Positions 8,447-17,594 of a DNA stretch of 41,618 bases are shown here, one piece after another. A program made the translations under genes and the position numbers. The stretch is from Shewanella sairae. GTDB lineage: Bacteria > Pseudomonadota > Gammaproteobacteria > Enterobacterales > Shewanellaceae. Every line of letters begins with the position of its first letter. The stretch's first letter is position 1. The DNA lies in assembly GCF_023283535.1 (NCBI RefSeq), contig NZ_JAKILT010000052.1, positions 1 through 41,618 on the forward strand, written 5' to 3'. The notes under the pieces were generated by a model. It ran no database searches. It was not told the origin of the DNA and saw only the letters and a program-made list of their open reading frames with translations.

Positions 8447-8485
8447 AGCCAAATAGAGTGAGGTACTTTAACTCTGTTTGGCTTT
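8447..8485 (+). terminator. Terminator after the export operon
   Basis: AGCCAAATAGAGT (8447-8459) pairs with ACTCTGTTTGGCT (8471-8483) with one G-T wobble, followed by a short T run. It separates the transporter genes from the two-component pair, which therefore probably has its own promoter between 8486 and 8612. Confidence 0.65.
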
Positions 8486-8612
8486 CAGTTAGTTTGATAG
8501 CGGTTAATTCAGTCTAGCTAATTAACAACGGCTAATTGATAGAGCTTAGTAAAGAGCAGCAAACTCAATGCGGCAATTTAAGAATGACTAAAGGAGTAAT
8601 AAAAAAGCGTTT

Positions 8613-10043
8613 ATGGATACCATTCTGATTGTCGATGATAACCAAGCTGTGTGTAATGCATTGTCTTTAATGTTAGAGCTCAATGGTTACCGCACCCTTA
8701 CCTGTTTATCGCCGGAAGTCGCCCTAGAGCTAGTACAACTGCATGACGTGGCGCTGGTGGTACAAGATATGAATTTCACTCAAGACACTACATCTGGTGA
8801 AGAGGGAAAAAGCCTGTTTTATGCTTTTAGGCAACAGCAACCAGACCTCCCCATTATCTTGCTAACAGCTTGGACCCAACTAGAGATTGCAGTTGAACTC
8901 GTTAAAGAGGGCGCAGCTGATTACATGGGTAAGCCTTGGGATGATGCCAAGCTGCTTAACAGTATTAATAATCTCATTTCATTGCATCGTTTATCTAAAG
9001 AGAATGCCCAGTTAAATCGAGTTGAAAGTCAGCGCATGGTGGCTATTAAAAATGCTGACCTCTGCGGTATTATTTTTAATAGCGGCGCCATGCAGCGCTG
9101 CGTAGATTTAGCATTACAAATCGCAAAATCTGATGTGTCAGTGTTAATTACTGGGCCGAATGGCGCGGGTAAAGACAAGCTTGCCGATATTATTCATGCT
9201 AACTCACCACTAAAAAATAAGCCGTTTATTAAGGTCAATATTGGCGCATTGCCGATGGACTTGCTTGAAGCTGAACTCTTTGGTGCTGAGGCGGGGGCTT
9301 TTACTGGGGCGACCAAGGCTAGAATTGGCCGCTTTGAAGCTGCCGATGGTGGCACCCTGTTTTTAGATGAAATTGGTAATTTACCATTGTCTGGGCAAGT
9401 TAAGCTGCTGCGGGTACTGCAAACTGGTGAGTTTGAGCGCTTAGGTAGCCATCAGACTCGTAAAGTGAATGTGCGGGTGCTTAGTGCCACCAATGCCGAT
9501 TTAGCTGAAGATATTCAAACTGGACGCTTTCGGGAGGATCTCTTCTATCGCCTCAACGTCATTGAGTTGGCTTTGCCTGCGCTAAATGAGCGTAAAGATG
9601 ATGTATTGCCATTAGTACAGCATTTTGTTGGAGCAGACTTTTCATTGTCTCGCCAAACGCAGCAAGCATTGCAAGCTCACCATTGGCCTGGAAATGTGCG
9701 TGAACTAGAGAATGCTTGTAAGCGAGCGGTTATTTTGGCGCAAAGCACTGCGTTAGTCGCAGCCGATTTTGGTTTAACAAGTGAGGCTGCAGTCAATACG
9801 GTTTTAGCGGAGGCGACTACTGAGGCGGTTGAACCGCAAGCGCGAACTCACAGCCAAAGCCAGCCAAACGAGCAGGTTAATAACGACCTTGTTGCGAGCC
9901 TAGAGTCAGTCACAGATGAAAAAGCTGATATCGAGGCGGCACTTGAACAGCATAAAGGGGTGATTGCCAGAGTTGCTAAGTCTTTGGGCTTGAGCCGGCA
10001 AGCGCTTTATCGCCGCATGCAAAAGTATCAAATTGATAAGTAG
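8613..10043 (+). CDS. Sigma-54-dependent response regulator (NtrC family)
   Basis: A 476-residue regulator. The receiver domain (1-120) has the acidic pair D8/D9, phospho-acceptor D52 (VVQDMNF), T85 and K107. The AAA+ domain has Walker A GPNGAGKD (181-188, departing from the usual GETGTGKE), the loop GAFTGA (228-233), Walker B LFLDEI (249-254) and FREDLFYRL. A Q/E-rich linker leads to a Fis-type helix-turn-helix (VIARVAKSLGLSRQALYRRM). AAAGGAG lies an unusually long 16 bases before the ATG. It pairs with the kinase that follows and probably acts on the upstream exporter operon, which has a sigma-54-type element and repeated sites. Confidence 0.92.
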   Translation: MDTILIVDDNQAVCNALSLMLELNGYRTLTCLSPEVALELVQLHDVALVVQDMNFTQDTTSGEEGKSLFYAFRQQQPDLPIILLTAWTQLEIAVELVKEGAADYMGKPWDDAKLLNSINNLISLHRLSKENAQLNRVESQRMVAIKNADLCGIIFNSGAMQRCVDLALQIAKSDVSVLITGPNGAGKDKLADIIHANSPLKNKPFIKVNIGALPMDLLEAELFGAEAGAFTGATKARIGRFEAADGGTLFLDEIGNLPLSGQVKLLRVLQTGEFERLGSHQTRKVNVRVLSATNADLAEDIQTGRFREDLFYRLNVIELALPALNERKDDVLPLVQHFVGADFSLSRQTQQALQAHHWPGNVRELENACKRAVILAQSTALVAADFGLTSEAAVNTVLAEATTEAVEPQARTHSQSQPNEQVNNDLVASLESVTDEKADIEAALEQHKGVIARVAKSLGLSRQALYRRMQKYQIDK

Positions 10044-10082
10044 AACAGGAGTTCAGGTATCACAGTTTCATTAAGGATTAAG

Positions 10083-11408
10083 TTGATTGCTAGCGCGACT
10101 TTGGCGTGCGCAGCAGGGCTGTTGTTAGCGTTTATGGGATTGCTTTGGTTTGCGTCAGCCGAGGTACAACAAAGTATTGTTACTGAGTCTTGGTTATATT
10201 TGTTGCTATTTACATTGGCAATCTTATTAACCGCAGCGATAAGCTATGTTGGCACTCGTAGCCTAGCTTCTAGTCTGATGGCGTTAGAGGTTGGGCTACT
10301 TAACTTTAAAGATAACGATTTTAGCGTCAGCATTCCAGTAACGGGTGATAAGCAGTTGCAGGCTTTAGCCAATCTCTTTAATGACTCTGCGCAAACCCTA
10401 CGTAAAGAGCGTCAGTATATTTATCAACGAGAGCTGCTGCTAGATAAAGTGATCCAAAGCTCGCCAAATGTAATGTTATTGCTCGATGATGAGCAGCGGG
10501 TGATCTATGCCAATGACGCCGCGCGGCATCTATTTTATGGCGGGCTTAGAGTCGAGGGGATGAAACTTGATGTATTGCTCGAAGGTGGATCTGCAGAGCT
10601 TATTAGTGCGCTCAATAATCCTAAAGATGGTCTGTTTTCACTAACAGATAACGCCGATGACGACGCGCAAACTTGGCATCTATCTCGAGGCCAGTTTTTA
10701 CTTAATGGCCAATTCCATCATCTTATCTTGCTTAAACAGATGACGCGCGAACTTAACCGCCAAGAAGTTGCAGTGTGGAAAAAGGTTATTCGTATTATCA
10801 GCCACGAACTCAACAACTCGGTGGCCCCTATAGCCTCTATGGTCAACTCTGGGCGGATGATCACTAAAGACTTGAATGACCCTAAATTACAGCTCATCTT
10901 CGACACCATTGAAGACCGAACAAGTCATTTAAGCCAGTTTATCTTTAATTATGCCCGCTTTGCTAAGCTACCTTTACCGAGTAAATCTAAAGTTGATTGG
11001 CAAACGTTAACGGCACAGCTAAAGCAACATTATCAATTTGAATTACTCGGGGAGCGACCAACAACTGAGGTGTATTTTGATCTTATTCAAATGGAACAAG
11101 TATTACTTAATTTGCTCAAAAATGCTCATGAGTCAGGCTCTGAGGTTTCTAAGGTCACGCTAGAGATAAAACAGGCTAATCAACCTAATAGCCCACAAGA
11201 GTTATGCATTGAGGTTAAGGATGCGGGATCTGGTATGTCAGCCGATGTGTTAAAACAAGCCTTACTGCCATTTTATTCAACTAAACAGTCAGGAACTGGC
11301 TTAGGTTTGCCATTATGCCGTGAGATTATTGAATCCCACGATGGACGAATTAGCCTGCATAACCGTGATGAAAAAGGTTTATGTGTCAGTGTTTGGTTGC
11401 CACAATAG
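10083..11408 (+). CDS. Sensor histidine kinase with PAS domain, partner of the regulator at 8613
   Basis: A 441-residue membrane kinase. Two N-terminal helices (about 4-25 and 36-57) enclose a very short periplasmic loop, followed by a HAMP-like segment and a PAS-like domain (about 120-215). The phospho-acceptor is H241 in RIISHELNNSVAP; the catalytic domain has the N-box NLLKNAHESG, DAGSGMS and GTGLGLPL. The layout resembles NtrY-type kinases that act on NtrC-family regulators. The start is uncertain: TTG 10083 follows AAGGA at 10074, but the frame is open back to the regulator's stop and the upstream residues (VSLRIK) look natural for such a kinase. Confidence 0.9.
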   Translation: MIASATLACAAGLLLAFMGLLWFASAEVQQSIVTESWLYLLLFTLAILLTAAISYVGTRSLASSLMALEVGLLNFKDNDFSVSIPVTGDKQLQALANLFNDSAQTLRKERQYIYQRELLLDKVIQSSPNVMLLLDDEQRVIYANDAARHLFYGGLRVEGMKLDVLLEGGSAELISALNNPKDGLFSLTDNADDDAQTWHLSRGQFLLNGQFHHLILLKQMTRELNRQEVAVWKKVIRIISHELNNSVAPIASMVNSGRMITKDLNDPKLQLIFDTIEDRTSHLSQFIFNYARFAKLPLPSKSKVDWQTLTAQLKQHYQFELLGERPTTEVYFDLIQMEQVLLNLLKNAHESGSEVSKVTLEIKQANQPNSPQELCIEVKDAGSGMSADVLKQALLPFYSTKQSGTGLGLPLCREIIESHDGRISLHNRDEKGLCVSVWLPQ

Positions 11409-11420
11409 GCTATAAATTAT

Positions 11421-11447
11421 AAAGCCAGCATTATTGCTGGCTTTAGT
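11421..11447. terminator. Terminator hairpin after the two-component genes
   Basis: AAAGCCAGCA (11421-11430) pairs perfectly with TGCTGGCTTT (11435-11444) around a four-base loop. It lies between the convergent kinase gene and the DUF1272 gene and may serve both. Confidence 0.75.
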
Positions 11448-11466
11448 GTTCCGGTTGATGTTTTGT

Positions 11467-11688
11467 TTAGCTAAAAAAGCTATTTTTCAACTCTGCTGCA
11501 GGTACCTTAAATGGCTCGATTAATCTTGGCGGTCTAAGCACCAGTGCACCTTGGCAATTTTTGCAGACAAAATGTAGTTCTTCACTGCAACTTTTACAAT
11601 AAGTGCATTCAAATGAGCAGATATAGGCAACGTCTTTACGAGCCAGTTTCGCTCTACATTGTTCGCATTCGGTTTTCATTCTCAGCAT
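11467..11688 (-). CDS. DUF1272 family cysteine-rich small protein
   Basis: A 73-residue protein with cysteines paired as CEQC, C-SFEC-TYC-KSC and C-KNC, an arrangement suited to binding two zinc ions. This is the pattern of the DUF1272 family. AAAGGAG lies seven bases before the ATG, which fixes the start. It is convergent with the kinase gene and runs in the same direction as the tetR/aldehyde dehydrogenase genes, 81 bases downstream of tetR. Function is unknown. Confidence 0.8.
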   Translation of the reverse strand: MLRMKTECEQCRAKLARKDVAYICSFECTYCKSCSEELHFVCKNCQGALVLRPPRLIEPFKVPAAELKNSFFS

Positions 11689-11769
11689 ATATTCACTCCT
11701 TTGAATATGACATCAACAACACAGTAACGGCTATAAGGCTCATCCATGAGTTTGTTAAAAATGACCTCG

Positions 11770-12342
11770 CTAGGCCTTCATTGCGTTCCAAAACATTGAA
11801 AAGCTAGCCTGTTTATATATTTCATCTTGCCACTTGTTAGGGTTATCGAGAAAATATCGTGTAGCAGCTAAATATTGACCATGACAACTCTCTTGCATCA
11901 AGGATGGCGGATAATCTGCTAGTTCGCCTGTTTTTTTGCCGCGTAATATAAGTTCACCCATGAAACTTAATATGCTGTTCATTGCTTGTTGTCTGATCTC
12001 TGATGGGATCGATGGCGACATAGAGTACTGCTGAAAAAACTCTTGTTTTAATGGGTTAGATAACGCCCAATTGATTGCGACTTGCCACAGGTGCTGCGTA
12101 TCAGCTTTCAAATCAGATTGTTGATTGATTTGTGATGTTATGGCGTCGGCAAACTCTTGCTTAATAGACAAAAAAAGTTGCTGCATTAATTCATCTTTTG
12201 ACGAGAAATGATGAAATAACGTACCGGTAGCCACGCCAGCTTGTTTAGCGATAGAAGCGGTAGAAGTGGCATAAAACCCTTGGCTGACAAAGAGCGCTAA
12301 GGCTGTATCTAGTAGCGCTTGCTTTTTATCGGTGCGACTCAT
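11770..12342 (-). CDS. TetR-family transcriptional regulator
   Basis: A 190-residue repressor-type protein. The N-terminal helix-turn-helix covers about residues 5-50 (ALLDTALALFVSQGFYATSTASIAKQAGVATGTLFHHFSSKDELM). The C-terminal part is a helical ligand-binding domain with no recognisable specificity. It lies 24 bases downstream of the aldehyde dehydrogenase gene in one operon. The palindrome at 13827 over the operon's promoter is the likely operator, giving autoregulation relieved by an aldehyde or related inducer. Confidence 0.92.
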   Translation of the reverse strand: MSRTDKKQALLDTALALFVSQGFYATSTASIAKQAGVATGTLFHHFSSKDELMQQLFLSIKQEFADAITSQINQQSDLKADTQHLWQVAINWALSNPLKQEFFQQYSMSPSIPSEIRQQAMNSILSFMGELILRGKKTGELADYPPSLMQESCHGQYLAATRYFLDNPNKWQDEIYKQASFSMFWNAMKA

Positions 12343-12366
12343 TGAATAGTTAGTCCTGCTATCTAG

Positions 12367-13797
12367 TTAACGTAAAAATAACTTCATCAGCAAACGTTGA
12401 ATAAAGCTGCCATATGGCGGATGAACAAGCTTACCAGTATTGAGATACTTGCCGCGACTCAGCACTGTTTTAGCGTGACTTAAGGTTAAAAAGCCCTCTT
12501 TACCATGGTAATGCCCCATACCTGATGGACCAATACCACCAAACGGAGCGTCATCTGCAGCAACGTGAAATACGGTTTCATTAATGCAAACTCCACCTGA
12601 GTGGGTGTGGGCGAGTACCTGTTTTTGAACCTGACTATCGAAGCTCATTAAATAGAGTGCTAATGGGCGTGGACGCTGGTTAACATAGGCGATGGCTTCA
12701 TCTAAGTTATCATAAGGGATCACGGGTAATAGTGGCCCAAAAATCTCCTCTTGCAGTAACAACATATCATTAGAGCTATGTTGAATCAGTTGCGTCGGCA
12801 CTTTACGCTTATCATGGTTTATCGGTTCATCATTGGCACTGATGATACTGGCGCCTTTGTTCTTGGCGTCTTCAAGTACCTGCATGATGCGGTCAAATTG
12901 GCGCTGATTAATCACGCTGCCGTAATCAGGGTTGTCGCTAACCTTGTTACCATACATGCTGGTAAATTTGGTTTTGTAGGCTTGGATAAAACGATCGAGT
13001 TTAGCCTGAGGCACTAGCACATAGTCCGGGGCAACACAGATTTGACCGGCATTAAGGCATTTACCATAAATCATGCGTTCAACTGCAATATCCATATCAA
13101 TGTCATCTGCCACTATGACAGGCGACTTACCACCAAGCTCTAATGTAACTGGCGTAAGATTATCTGCTGCAGCTCGCATAACATGGCGACCTACAGTGGT
13201 TGAGCCGGTAAACAGTAAATGATCGAAAGGCAGCGATGAAAACTCCGCTGCAACCTCTGCTTCACCTTCAATACAGACCACGTGAGAGTCATCAAACACG
13301 CTATTTAGCATGGCTTTAATCACTTGGTTAGTTTCTGGAGTAAATTCAGATAACTTAATCATGGCGCGGTTACCGGCAGCTAGAGCGGTGATAAGCGGTC
13401 CGACAGATAACATAATCGGAAAGTTCCACGGCACGATAATACCTACAACACCTAGAGGTTGATAATGCACTTTAACTTTTGCGGGAGCCAGCAGCAGTCC
13501 TGCATGACGAGAGCTAGGCTTCATCCATCTTTTAAGGTGCTTAAGACTGTAATTGATGTTGTTAATGCAAGGCATGATATCTGAAATCATGCTGTCATCG
13601 ACTGAGCGGTTACCGTAATCACGGTTAAGTGCTTCAACCAACTCTTGCTGATAAGCCAAGATAGCAACCTTGAGACTTTTAAGGTGTTCAATTCTCGCAT
13701 CGTAAGCTGGAGCGGGTTGTGCCATATAGCAACTACGTAACTTAACGAGTACCTGACTAAGTGGCGCCATTGTTTTATTGTCGATATGCATGTTCAT
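12367..13797 (-). CDS. Aldehyde dehydrogenase, coniferyl/fatty-aldehyde type
   Basis: A 476-residue NAD(P)-dependent aldehyde dehydrogenase of the class-3 type. Visible motifs are the substrate/cofactor region VGIIVPWNFPIML, the glutamate motif VTLELGGKSPVIV, the catalytic cysteine in NAGQICVAPDYVLV and LLLQEEIFGPLLPVIPY. The length and C-terminal basic-hydrophobic tail (QRLLMKLFLR) fit enzymes annotated as coniferyl aldehyde dehydrogenases, which oxidise aromatic or long-chain aldehydes to acids. It is first in an operon with tetR, behind a clear promoter and operator. The real substrate is not determined by the sequence. Confidence 0.9.
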   Translation of the reverse strand: MNMHIDNKTMAPLSQVLVKLRSCYMAQPAPAYDARIEHLKSLKVAILAYQQELVEALNRDYGNRSVDDSMISDIMPCINNINYSLKHLKRWMKPSSRHAGLLLAPAKVKVHYQPLGVVGIIVPWNFPIMLSVGPLITALAAGNRAMIKLSEFTPETNQVIKAMLNSVFDDSHVVCIEGEAEVAAEFSSLPFDHLLFTGSTTVGRHVMRAAADNLTPVTLELGGKSPVIVADDIDMDIAVERMIYGKCLNAGQICVAPDYVLVPQAKLDRFIQAYKTKFTSMYGNKVSDNPDYGSVINQRQFDRIMQVLEDAKNKGASIISANDEPINHDKRKVPTQLIQHSSNDMLLLQEEIFGPLLPVIPYDNLDEAIAYVNQRPRPLALYLMSFDSQVQKQVLAHTHSGGVCINETVFHVAADDAPFGGIGPSGMGHYHGKEGFLTLSHAKTVLSRGKYLNTGKLVHPPYGSFIQRLLMKLFLR

Positions 13798-13826
13798 TAA
13801 CCGAGCTCCAGAATGTTGTTAAATTA

Positions 13827-13844
13827 ACCGACTGATTAGTCGGT
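13827..13844. promoter_or_regulatory. TetR-type operator of the aldehyde dehydrogenase operon
   Basis: ACCGACTGATTAGTCGGT is a perfect 7-bp inverted repeat with a GATT centre. It lies just downstream of the -10 hexamer, overlapping the expected transcription start, as expected for a repressor site. Palindromes of this kind (GACCGACTxxTTAGTCGGTC) are common for TetR regulators of this gene pair type. Confidence 0.8.
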
Positions 13845-13847
13845 CTA

Positions 13848-13876
13848 AATATAATGAAGTTTTTATGAAAGATCAA
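13848..13876 (-). promoter_or_regulatory. Sigma-70 promoter of the aldehyde dehydrogenase-tetR operon
   Basis: On the minus strand, -35 TTGATC (13876-13871) and -10 TATATT (13853-13848) are separated by 17 bases. The start of transcription falls in the palindrome at 13827-13844. Confidence 0.7.
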
Positions 13877-13965
13877 ATACCGATACAAAACGTGATCAAG
13901 GTCAAATTCATTTATCGCTAACGTCCTAAAATTAAGGTAGGTACTTAGTATGCTAAGGAGTAAAC

Positions 13966-14346
13966 ATGAGTGTTGAAACACATGGTATATCAGTAGGAAT
14001 TGAGCGCAGTGGCAGCAAGTTCTATATGACATTTGTTGCAGTAGGTAAGCTCACCCATGAAGATTATCAATACATGGTGCCTATGCTGGAGTCAGCAATT
14101 GCAGGTGTTGATGAGCCTGAGATTAATGTACTTGCAGATATTACCGAGCTTGAAGGCTGGGAATTAAGAGCGGCTTGGGATGATTTAAAAATAGGTATCG
14201 CCCATGGGAAGTCTTTCGAAAAAATCGCTATCGTTGGTGAGGGTAAATTACAGCAATGGATGGCGAAAATAGCTGATTGGTTTACCCCTTATGATGCTAA
14301 GTTTTTTGATAGCAAAAAACAGGCGCGTGAGTGGCTTAATGACTAA
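13966..14346 (+). CDS. SpoIIAA-like (STAS-fold) protein
   Basis: A 126-residue cytoplasmic protein matching the SpoIIAA-like family: an N-terminal beta-rich part (GISVGIERSGSKFYMTFVAVGKLTHEDY), the core NVLADITELEGWELRAAWDDLKIGIAHGKSFEKIAIVGEG and the end WFTPYDAKFFDSKKQAREWL. Proteins of this family have a STAS/CRAL-TRIO-like fold and unclear roles, often in stress or membrane association. AAGGAG lies six bases before the ATG. The next genes encode universal stress proteins on the same strand, so a stress-related cluster is plausible. Confidence 0.85.
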   Translation: MSVETHGISVGIERSGSKFYMTFVAVGKLTHEDYQYMVPMLESAIAGVDEPEINVLADITELEGWELRAAWDDLKIGIAHGKSFEKIAIVGEGKLQQWMAKIADWFTPYDAKFFDSKKQAREWLND

Positions 14347-14425
14347 TCTTATTAGATGAGCAAAAGGGTTTGCTATTGCAACGAGTGATGCTATTCGAGC
14401 TGATTAACCTTTGGAGATACTGATT

Positions 14426-14857
14426 ATGCGTACACGTCAAATCTTATGCCCAACAGACTTTTCTGAAACCGCGAGCCACGCTCTAAAATATGCGATTGAA
14501 ATGGCGAACTTATATCATGTTGGTCTACGTATCGTGCATGTCATTGAGCAGCCAATGGGAGTGGATAATTACCAAATACTTACAGTGACGCCGCAAGAGC
14601 TGGCTCAAAGCATGTAGGATTCGGCGGCAGAGAATATGAAGCAGTTATTAACAGAGTTAAAGAGCGATCTTTCTGTAGAGTCGGTTATTCGACATGGCAG
14701 TGCGGCTGAGCAGATTTTAAAAGAAGCCGAGGTGTCTGAGGGAGGAATGATTGTGATAGCCAGCCATGGGCGTACAGGGCTTTCACATTTTCTACATACC
14801 AATGTTGCTGAAGCAGTGGCTAATCGCGCTGAATGTCCGGTGTTGGTGGTAAAATAA
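14426..14857 (+). pseudogene. Universal stress protein gene interrupted by an in-frame TAG
   Basis: The frame starting at ATG 14426 (GGAG at 14413) encodes MRTRQILCPTDFSETASHAL, nearly identical to the intact paralogue at 14964, then meets TAG at 14615-14617. The same frame continues without shift to TAA at 14855 and encodes the rest of a UspA domain, including GMIVIASHGRTGLSHF and CPVLVVK. A single base change from CAG, GAG, AAG or TGG explains it. Either it is a recent pseudogene, or the stop is suppressed, or it is a sequencing error. The downstream half has no good ribosome site of its own. Confidence 0.85.
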
Positions 14858-14963
14858 AGCAATTGAAAGCGCGTTAAAAAGTGAGCTTTACCGTTTAGTT
14901 TATGTTGTTCAAAACTAGCCTACTTGGCAATCGAGTCACATTTGATGAGGTTGAGGAGAATTT

Positions 14964-15407
14964 ATGCGTACCCGACAAATTTTGTGCCCAACAGATTTTT
15001 CTGAAACGGCTTCTCATGCTCTTAGTTACGGGATTGAGATGGCGAATTTATATGGTGTCAGTTTGCGTTTAGTGCACGTGATGAGCGAGCCTTTCAGTGA
15101 ATACCACTATGGGGTTGCTATGGAATCTGCAGAGCAGCTAGATAGACAAATTAAAGCGGCTGCGGATGAAAATCTAGATAAATTAAAAGCACAGATTTTA
15201 CAGGATCTAAATCACGGACTGACTGTGCAAACTGTTTTACGTAAAGGCGATACACTCGATCAAATATTGGAAGAGTCCAAAGTTGGTGATGTTGGCATGA
15301 TTGTCATCGCCAGTCATGGTCACCAAGGGATATCTCATCTATTAAACCCCAATATAGCCGAAACCTTAGCAAATAAAGCTAAGTGTCCGGTATTGGTAGT
15401 CAAGTAA
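14964..15407 (+). CDS. Universal stress protein, UspA family
   Basis: A 147-residue single-domain UspA protein. The N-terminus is RQILCPTDFSETASHAL; the ATP-binding signature G-x2-G-x9-G-(S/T) is not strictly present, with SHGHQGISHLLNPNIAETLA in its place, so nucleotide binding is uncertain. GAGGAG lies seven bases before the ATG. It is a tandem copy of the interrupted gene upstream and could compensate for it. A strong terminator follows. Confidence 0.92.
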   Translation: MRTRQILCPTDFSETASHALSYGIEMANLYGVSLRLVHVMSEPFSEYHYGVAMESAEQLDRQIKAAADENLDKLKAQILQDLNHGLTVQTVLRKGDTLDQILEESKVGDVGMIVIASHGHQGISHLLNPNIAETLANKAKCPVLVVK

Positions 15408-15443
15408 TGCGTGACTGATTAACCGCCATAAGGATTAACGTTG

Positions 15444-15475
15444 AGCCAGAAACGGCTAGTGTTTCTGGCTTTTTT
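15444..15475 (+). terminator. Rho-independent terminator after the universal stress protein gene
   Basis: AGCCAGAAAC (15444-15453) pairs perfectly with GTTTCTGGCT (15461-15470) around a seven-base loop, followed by five more T. Confidence 0.88.
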
Positions 15476-15507
15476 GTGCATTTTATCAAGGCTAATCCGG
15501 TGTGAAA

Positions 15508-16086
15508 CTAGAAGCTTGACCCTGGTTGCTGTAAAAACGCGACTTCTTCCGCTGTTGATTCGCGCCCTAAAATGGCATTGCGATGAGGGTAGCGCCCAAA
15601 TTGGTCAATAATCGCTTTATGCCTTAACTCAAAGTCTAAGTTACCTTGGGCGGCTTCTCGGTTGAATAATCTTACGGCAACGTCGTGCACCACTTTAGAC
15701 TCGCTGTGCATATAAGGCATGAACAAAAAGGGGACTTGTTTGGCTTTTAACTCAGAATCACAATTGAGTGCGACGGCCTCCTGCGCCAGCACTAACGCAA
15801 TAGGATCGGCAGCAAAGGCTTTAGGCGTGTCACGGTAGATGTTTCGCGAGAACTGATCCAATACAATTATCTCTGCCAGTCGTCCCTCTGGAGTCGCTCG
15901 CCAATGGTATAACTCGCCCAGAATGGCTTGCTCAAGCAGTTCTCCAAATCGTTGTTTGATTAGTGCATCAAACGTTGAGTCTTTTATCCACCATTGTTTG
16001 GGTTCTATTTCTTCAAACCAAAAGTGAATAATCTTATCCGGGGTAATAGGCTGAGCAGATGTGTGTTCCGATGCAAGTTTGTTCAT
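15508..16086 (-). CDS. DUF924 family protein
   Basis: A 192-residue protein with the family hallmarks FWFEEIEPKQWW, IIVLDQFSRNIYRDTPKAFAADPIAL, PFLFMPYMHSES and IIDQFGRYPHRNAILGRESTAEE. The fold is predicted all-helical and TPR-like; biochemical function is unknown. It starts two bases after the PH-domain gene stop (16089) and probably belongs to that operon. Confidence 0.88.
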   Translation of the reverse strand: MNKLASEHTSAQPITPDKIIHFWFEEIEPKQWWIKDSTFDALIKQRFGELLEQAILGELYHWRATPEGRLAEIIVLDQFSRNIYRDTPKAFAADPIALVLAQEAVALNCDSELKAKQVPFLFMPYMHSESKVVHDVAVRLFNREAAQGNLDFELRHKAIIDQFGRYPHRNAILGRESTAEEVAFLQQPGSSF

Positions 16087-16088
16087 TG

Positions 16089-17594
16089 CTATATCCAGTT
16101 TCGGTGGTCGTTATGAATAAGCGCAAGTGATTTTTCGGCAATTGCGCGCGCGGCAATAATAGAAATATAGGGTAACTTTACTGTACCACTCGCGAGGCCG
16201 ATTTCAAGGTTTGCTAAGCCGCTGCGTATTTGGTTTGGCGATTGAGATATCGCAATATGTTGCACTTTACTAAGCGCAATCAATTGCCAGCTATGGCCGA
16301 GTAAACCAGAGTGAAACCAAAGGTTATTGTCTTCAAGTACATAGCCATATTGGCGATACTTAAGATAAATACCAACAGAAAACATACCTGCTGCAATCCA
16401 TAAAATGTCAGTAAATAGATTTAAGCCTAAAAAATAGGTGTTGATGCTGGGGACTAATAATGGCAGTAAACCTCTGCGCCAAAACCAGCCCATATGAATT
16501 CGCTGATAGCGAGTTGGCAATGTTTTGGCCGTTGCTTCTATGCCCTTAAGATCGGGTATCAAGGCGCTAATATCGGATCGTGTCATACTCGGGATCAGCA
16601 TATTGGTATTGCCGCGGCTTTCAATCTCATGGCCTTGCACTTGTTTAAAGTAAACCGTCCATAACTTTAGTAATCGACCCACTAAAGGTTGGTAAAACTT
16701 TATAACTTGAATGCGCTTAATGGCCAAGGCATCATTTTGTTTGGCAATAATACCGCCGGTGCGGTGCAAGGTATTACCACTGCGACTCAGTTTATAGGGG
16801 AAGTATTTTAGGACCGCTGAAATAATCGATAGGATTGAAAAAAGTAGGTAAAACACGATTAATGCCACACAAGCGAGCAACAGCTGCAGCAGCATACTAC
16901 TGGCAAGATTAGCTTCATACCATGTCATTATCGCCTGTACTTGCTGTAGGTTTTCTACCGACTCCCAGTCGAGTTGGCCAAAAATAGGCCCTAGAATAAC
17001 GGCTAACCAAATGGCGTTATTTTGGTATAGCCCAAACAGCAGCAGCTGTTTTAAGCTCTTACGGCTAACGTTATTAACTTGCGTTGCAGTGTGGGCTGTC
17101 GGGTTTACTGCTGAATTTGATGGACTACCGGCAGCATGTTCAGCCATTAATTGTTTTTTTAGCGTGAGGGCATCTTTGTAATCAAGGGCTGATAGCTCAG
17201 CCTCATTACTTTTAGAGCCAGCTGTTTCAACAATAATCCGATAAAGCCCCATAGGCCGAAAATACAGTGGTTGCTCTAAGCGGACATTTTGGATTTTAGC
17301 AAAGGGTAGCTCGTCGGCTTTTTTAAAGACAATGCCATGGCTGATAATGAGCTTATCGGTTTCAATCTTAAAGCGAAACTTGAGCCATTGTAGTACGCTA
17401 AAAATAAAGATGGCAGTAATTACGCCAACAATGGCAACAATCACCCAAGGACTGTTAAAGCCTTTTTGCCAACCGGTATAAACCACTGGAATGATGGCAT
17501 AACCACTACTAAACAATTGCTTTAACGCAAGCAAGGTAAAACTGATAATCGACCAAGCTGAAAGCGATGACCAATCGCTAAATTTATGCGTCAT
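16089..17594 (-). CDS. Bacterial PH-domain membrane protein, YdbT-like
   Basis: A 501-residue membrane protein with bacterial PH-like (YdbS/YdbT) domains separated by pairs of hydrophobic helices. The repeats are visible as FKIETDKLIISHGIVFKKADELPFAKIQNVRLEQP, KLSRSGNTLHRTGGIIAKQNDALAIKRIQVIKFYQP and YVLEDNNLWFHSGLLGHSWQLIALSKVQHIAISQSP, so there are three PH units. The family is common in bacteria and of unknown role, perhaps envelope homeostasis. It overlaps the upstream PH gene by 11 bases, which indicates translational coupling. Confidence 0.85.
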   Translation of the reverse strand: MTHKFSDWSSLSAWSIISFTLLALKQLFSSGYAIIPVVYTGWQKGFNSPWVIVAIVGVITAIFIFSVLQWLKFRFKIETDKLIISHGIVFKKADELPFAKIQNVRLEQPLYFRPMGLYRIIVETAGSKSNEAELSALDYKDALTLKKQLMAEHAAGSPSNSAVNPTAHTATQVNNVSRKSLKQLLLFGLYQNNAIWLAVILGPIFGQLDWESVENLQQVQAIMTWYEANLASSMLLQLLLACVALIVFYLLFSILSIISAVLKYFPYKLSRSGNTLHRTGGIIAKQNDALAIKRIQVIKFYQPLVGRLLKLWTVYFKQVQGHEIESRGNTNMLIPSMTRSDISALIPDLKGIEATAKTLPTRYQRIHMGWFWRRGLLPLLVPSINTYFLGLNLFTDILWIAAGMFSVGIYLKYRQYGYVLEDNNLWFHSGLLGHSWQLIALSKVQHIAISQSPNQIRSGLANLEIGLASGTVKLPYISIIAARAIAEKSLALIHNDHRNWI

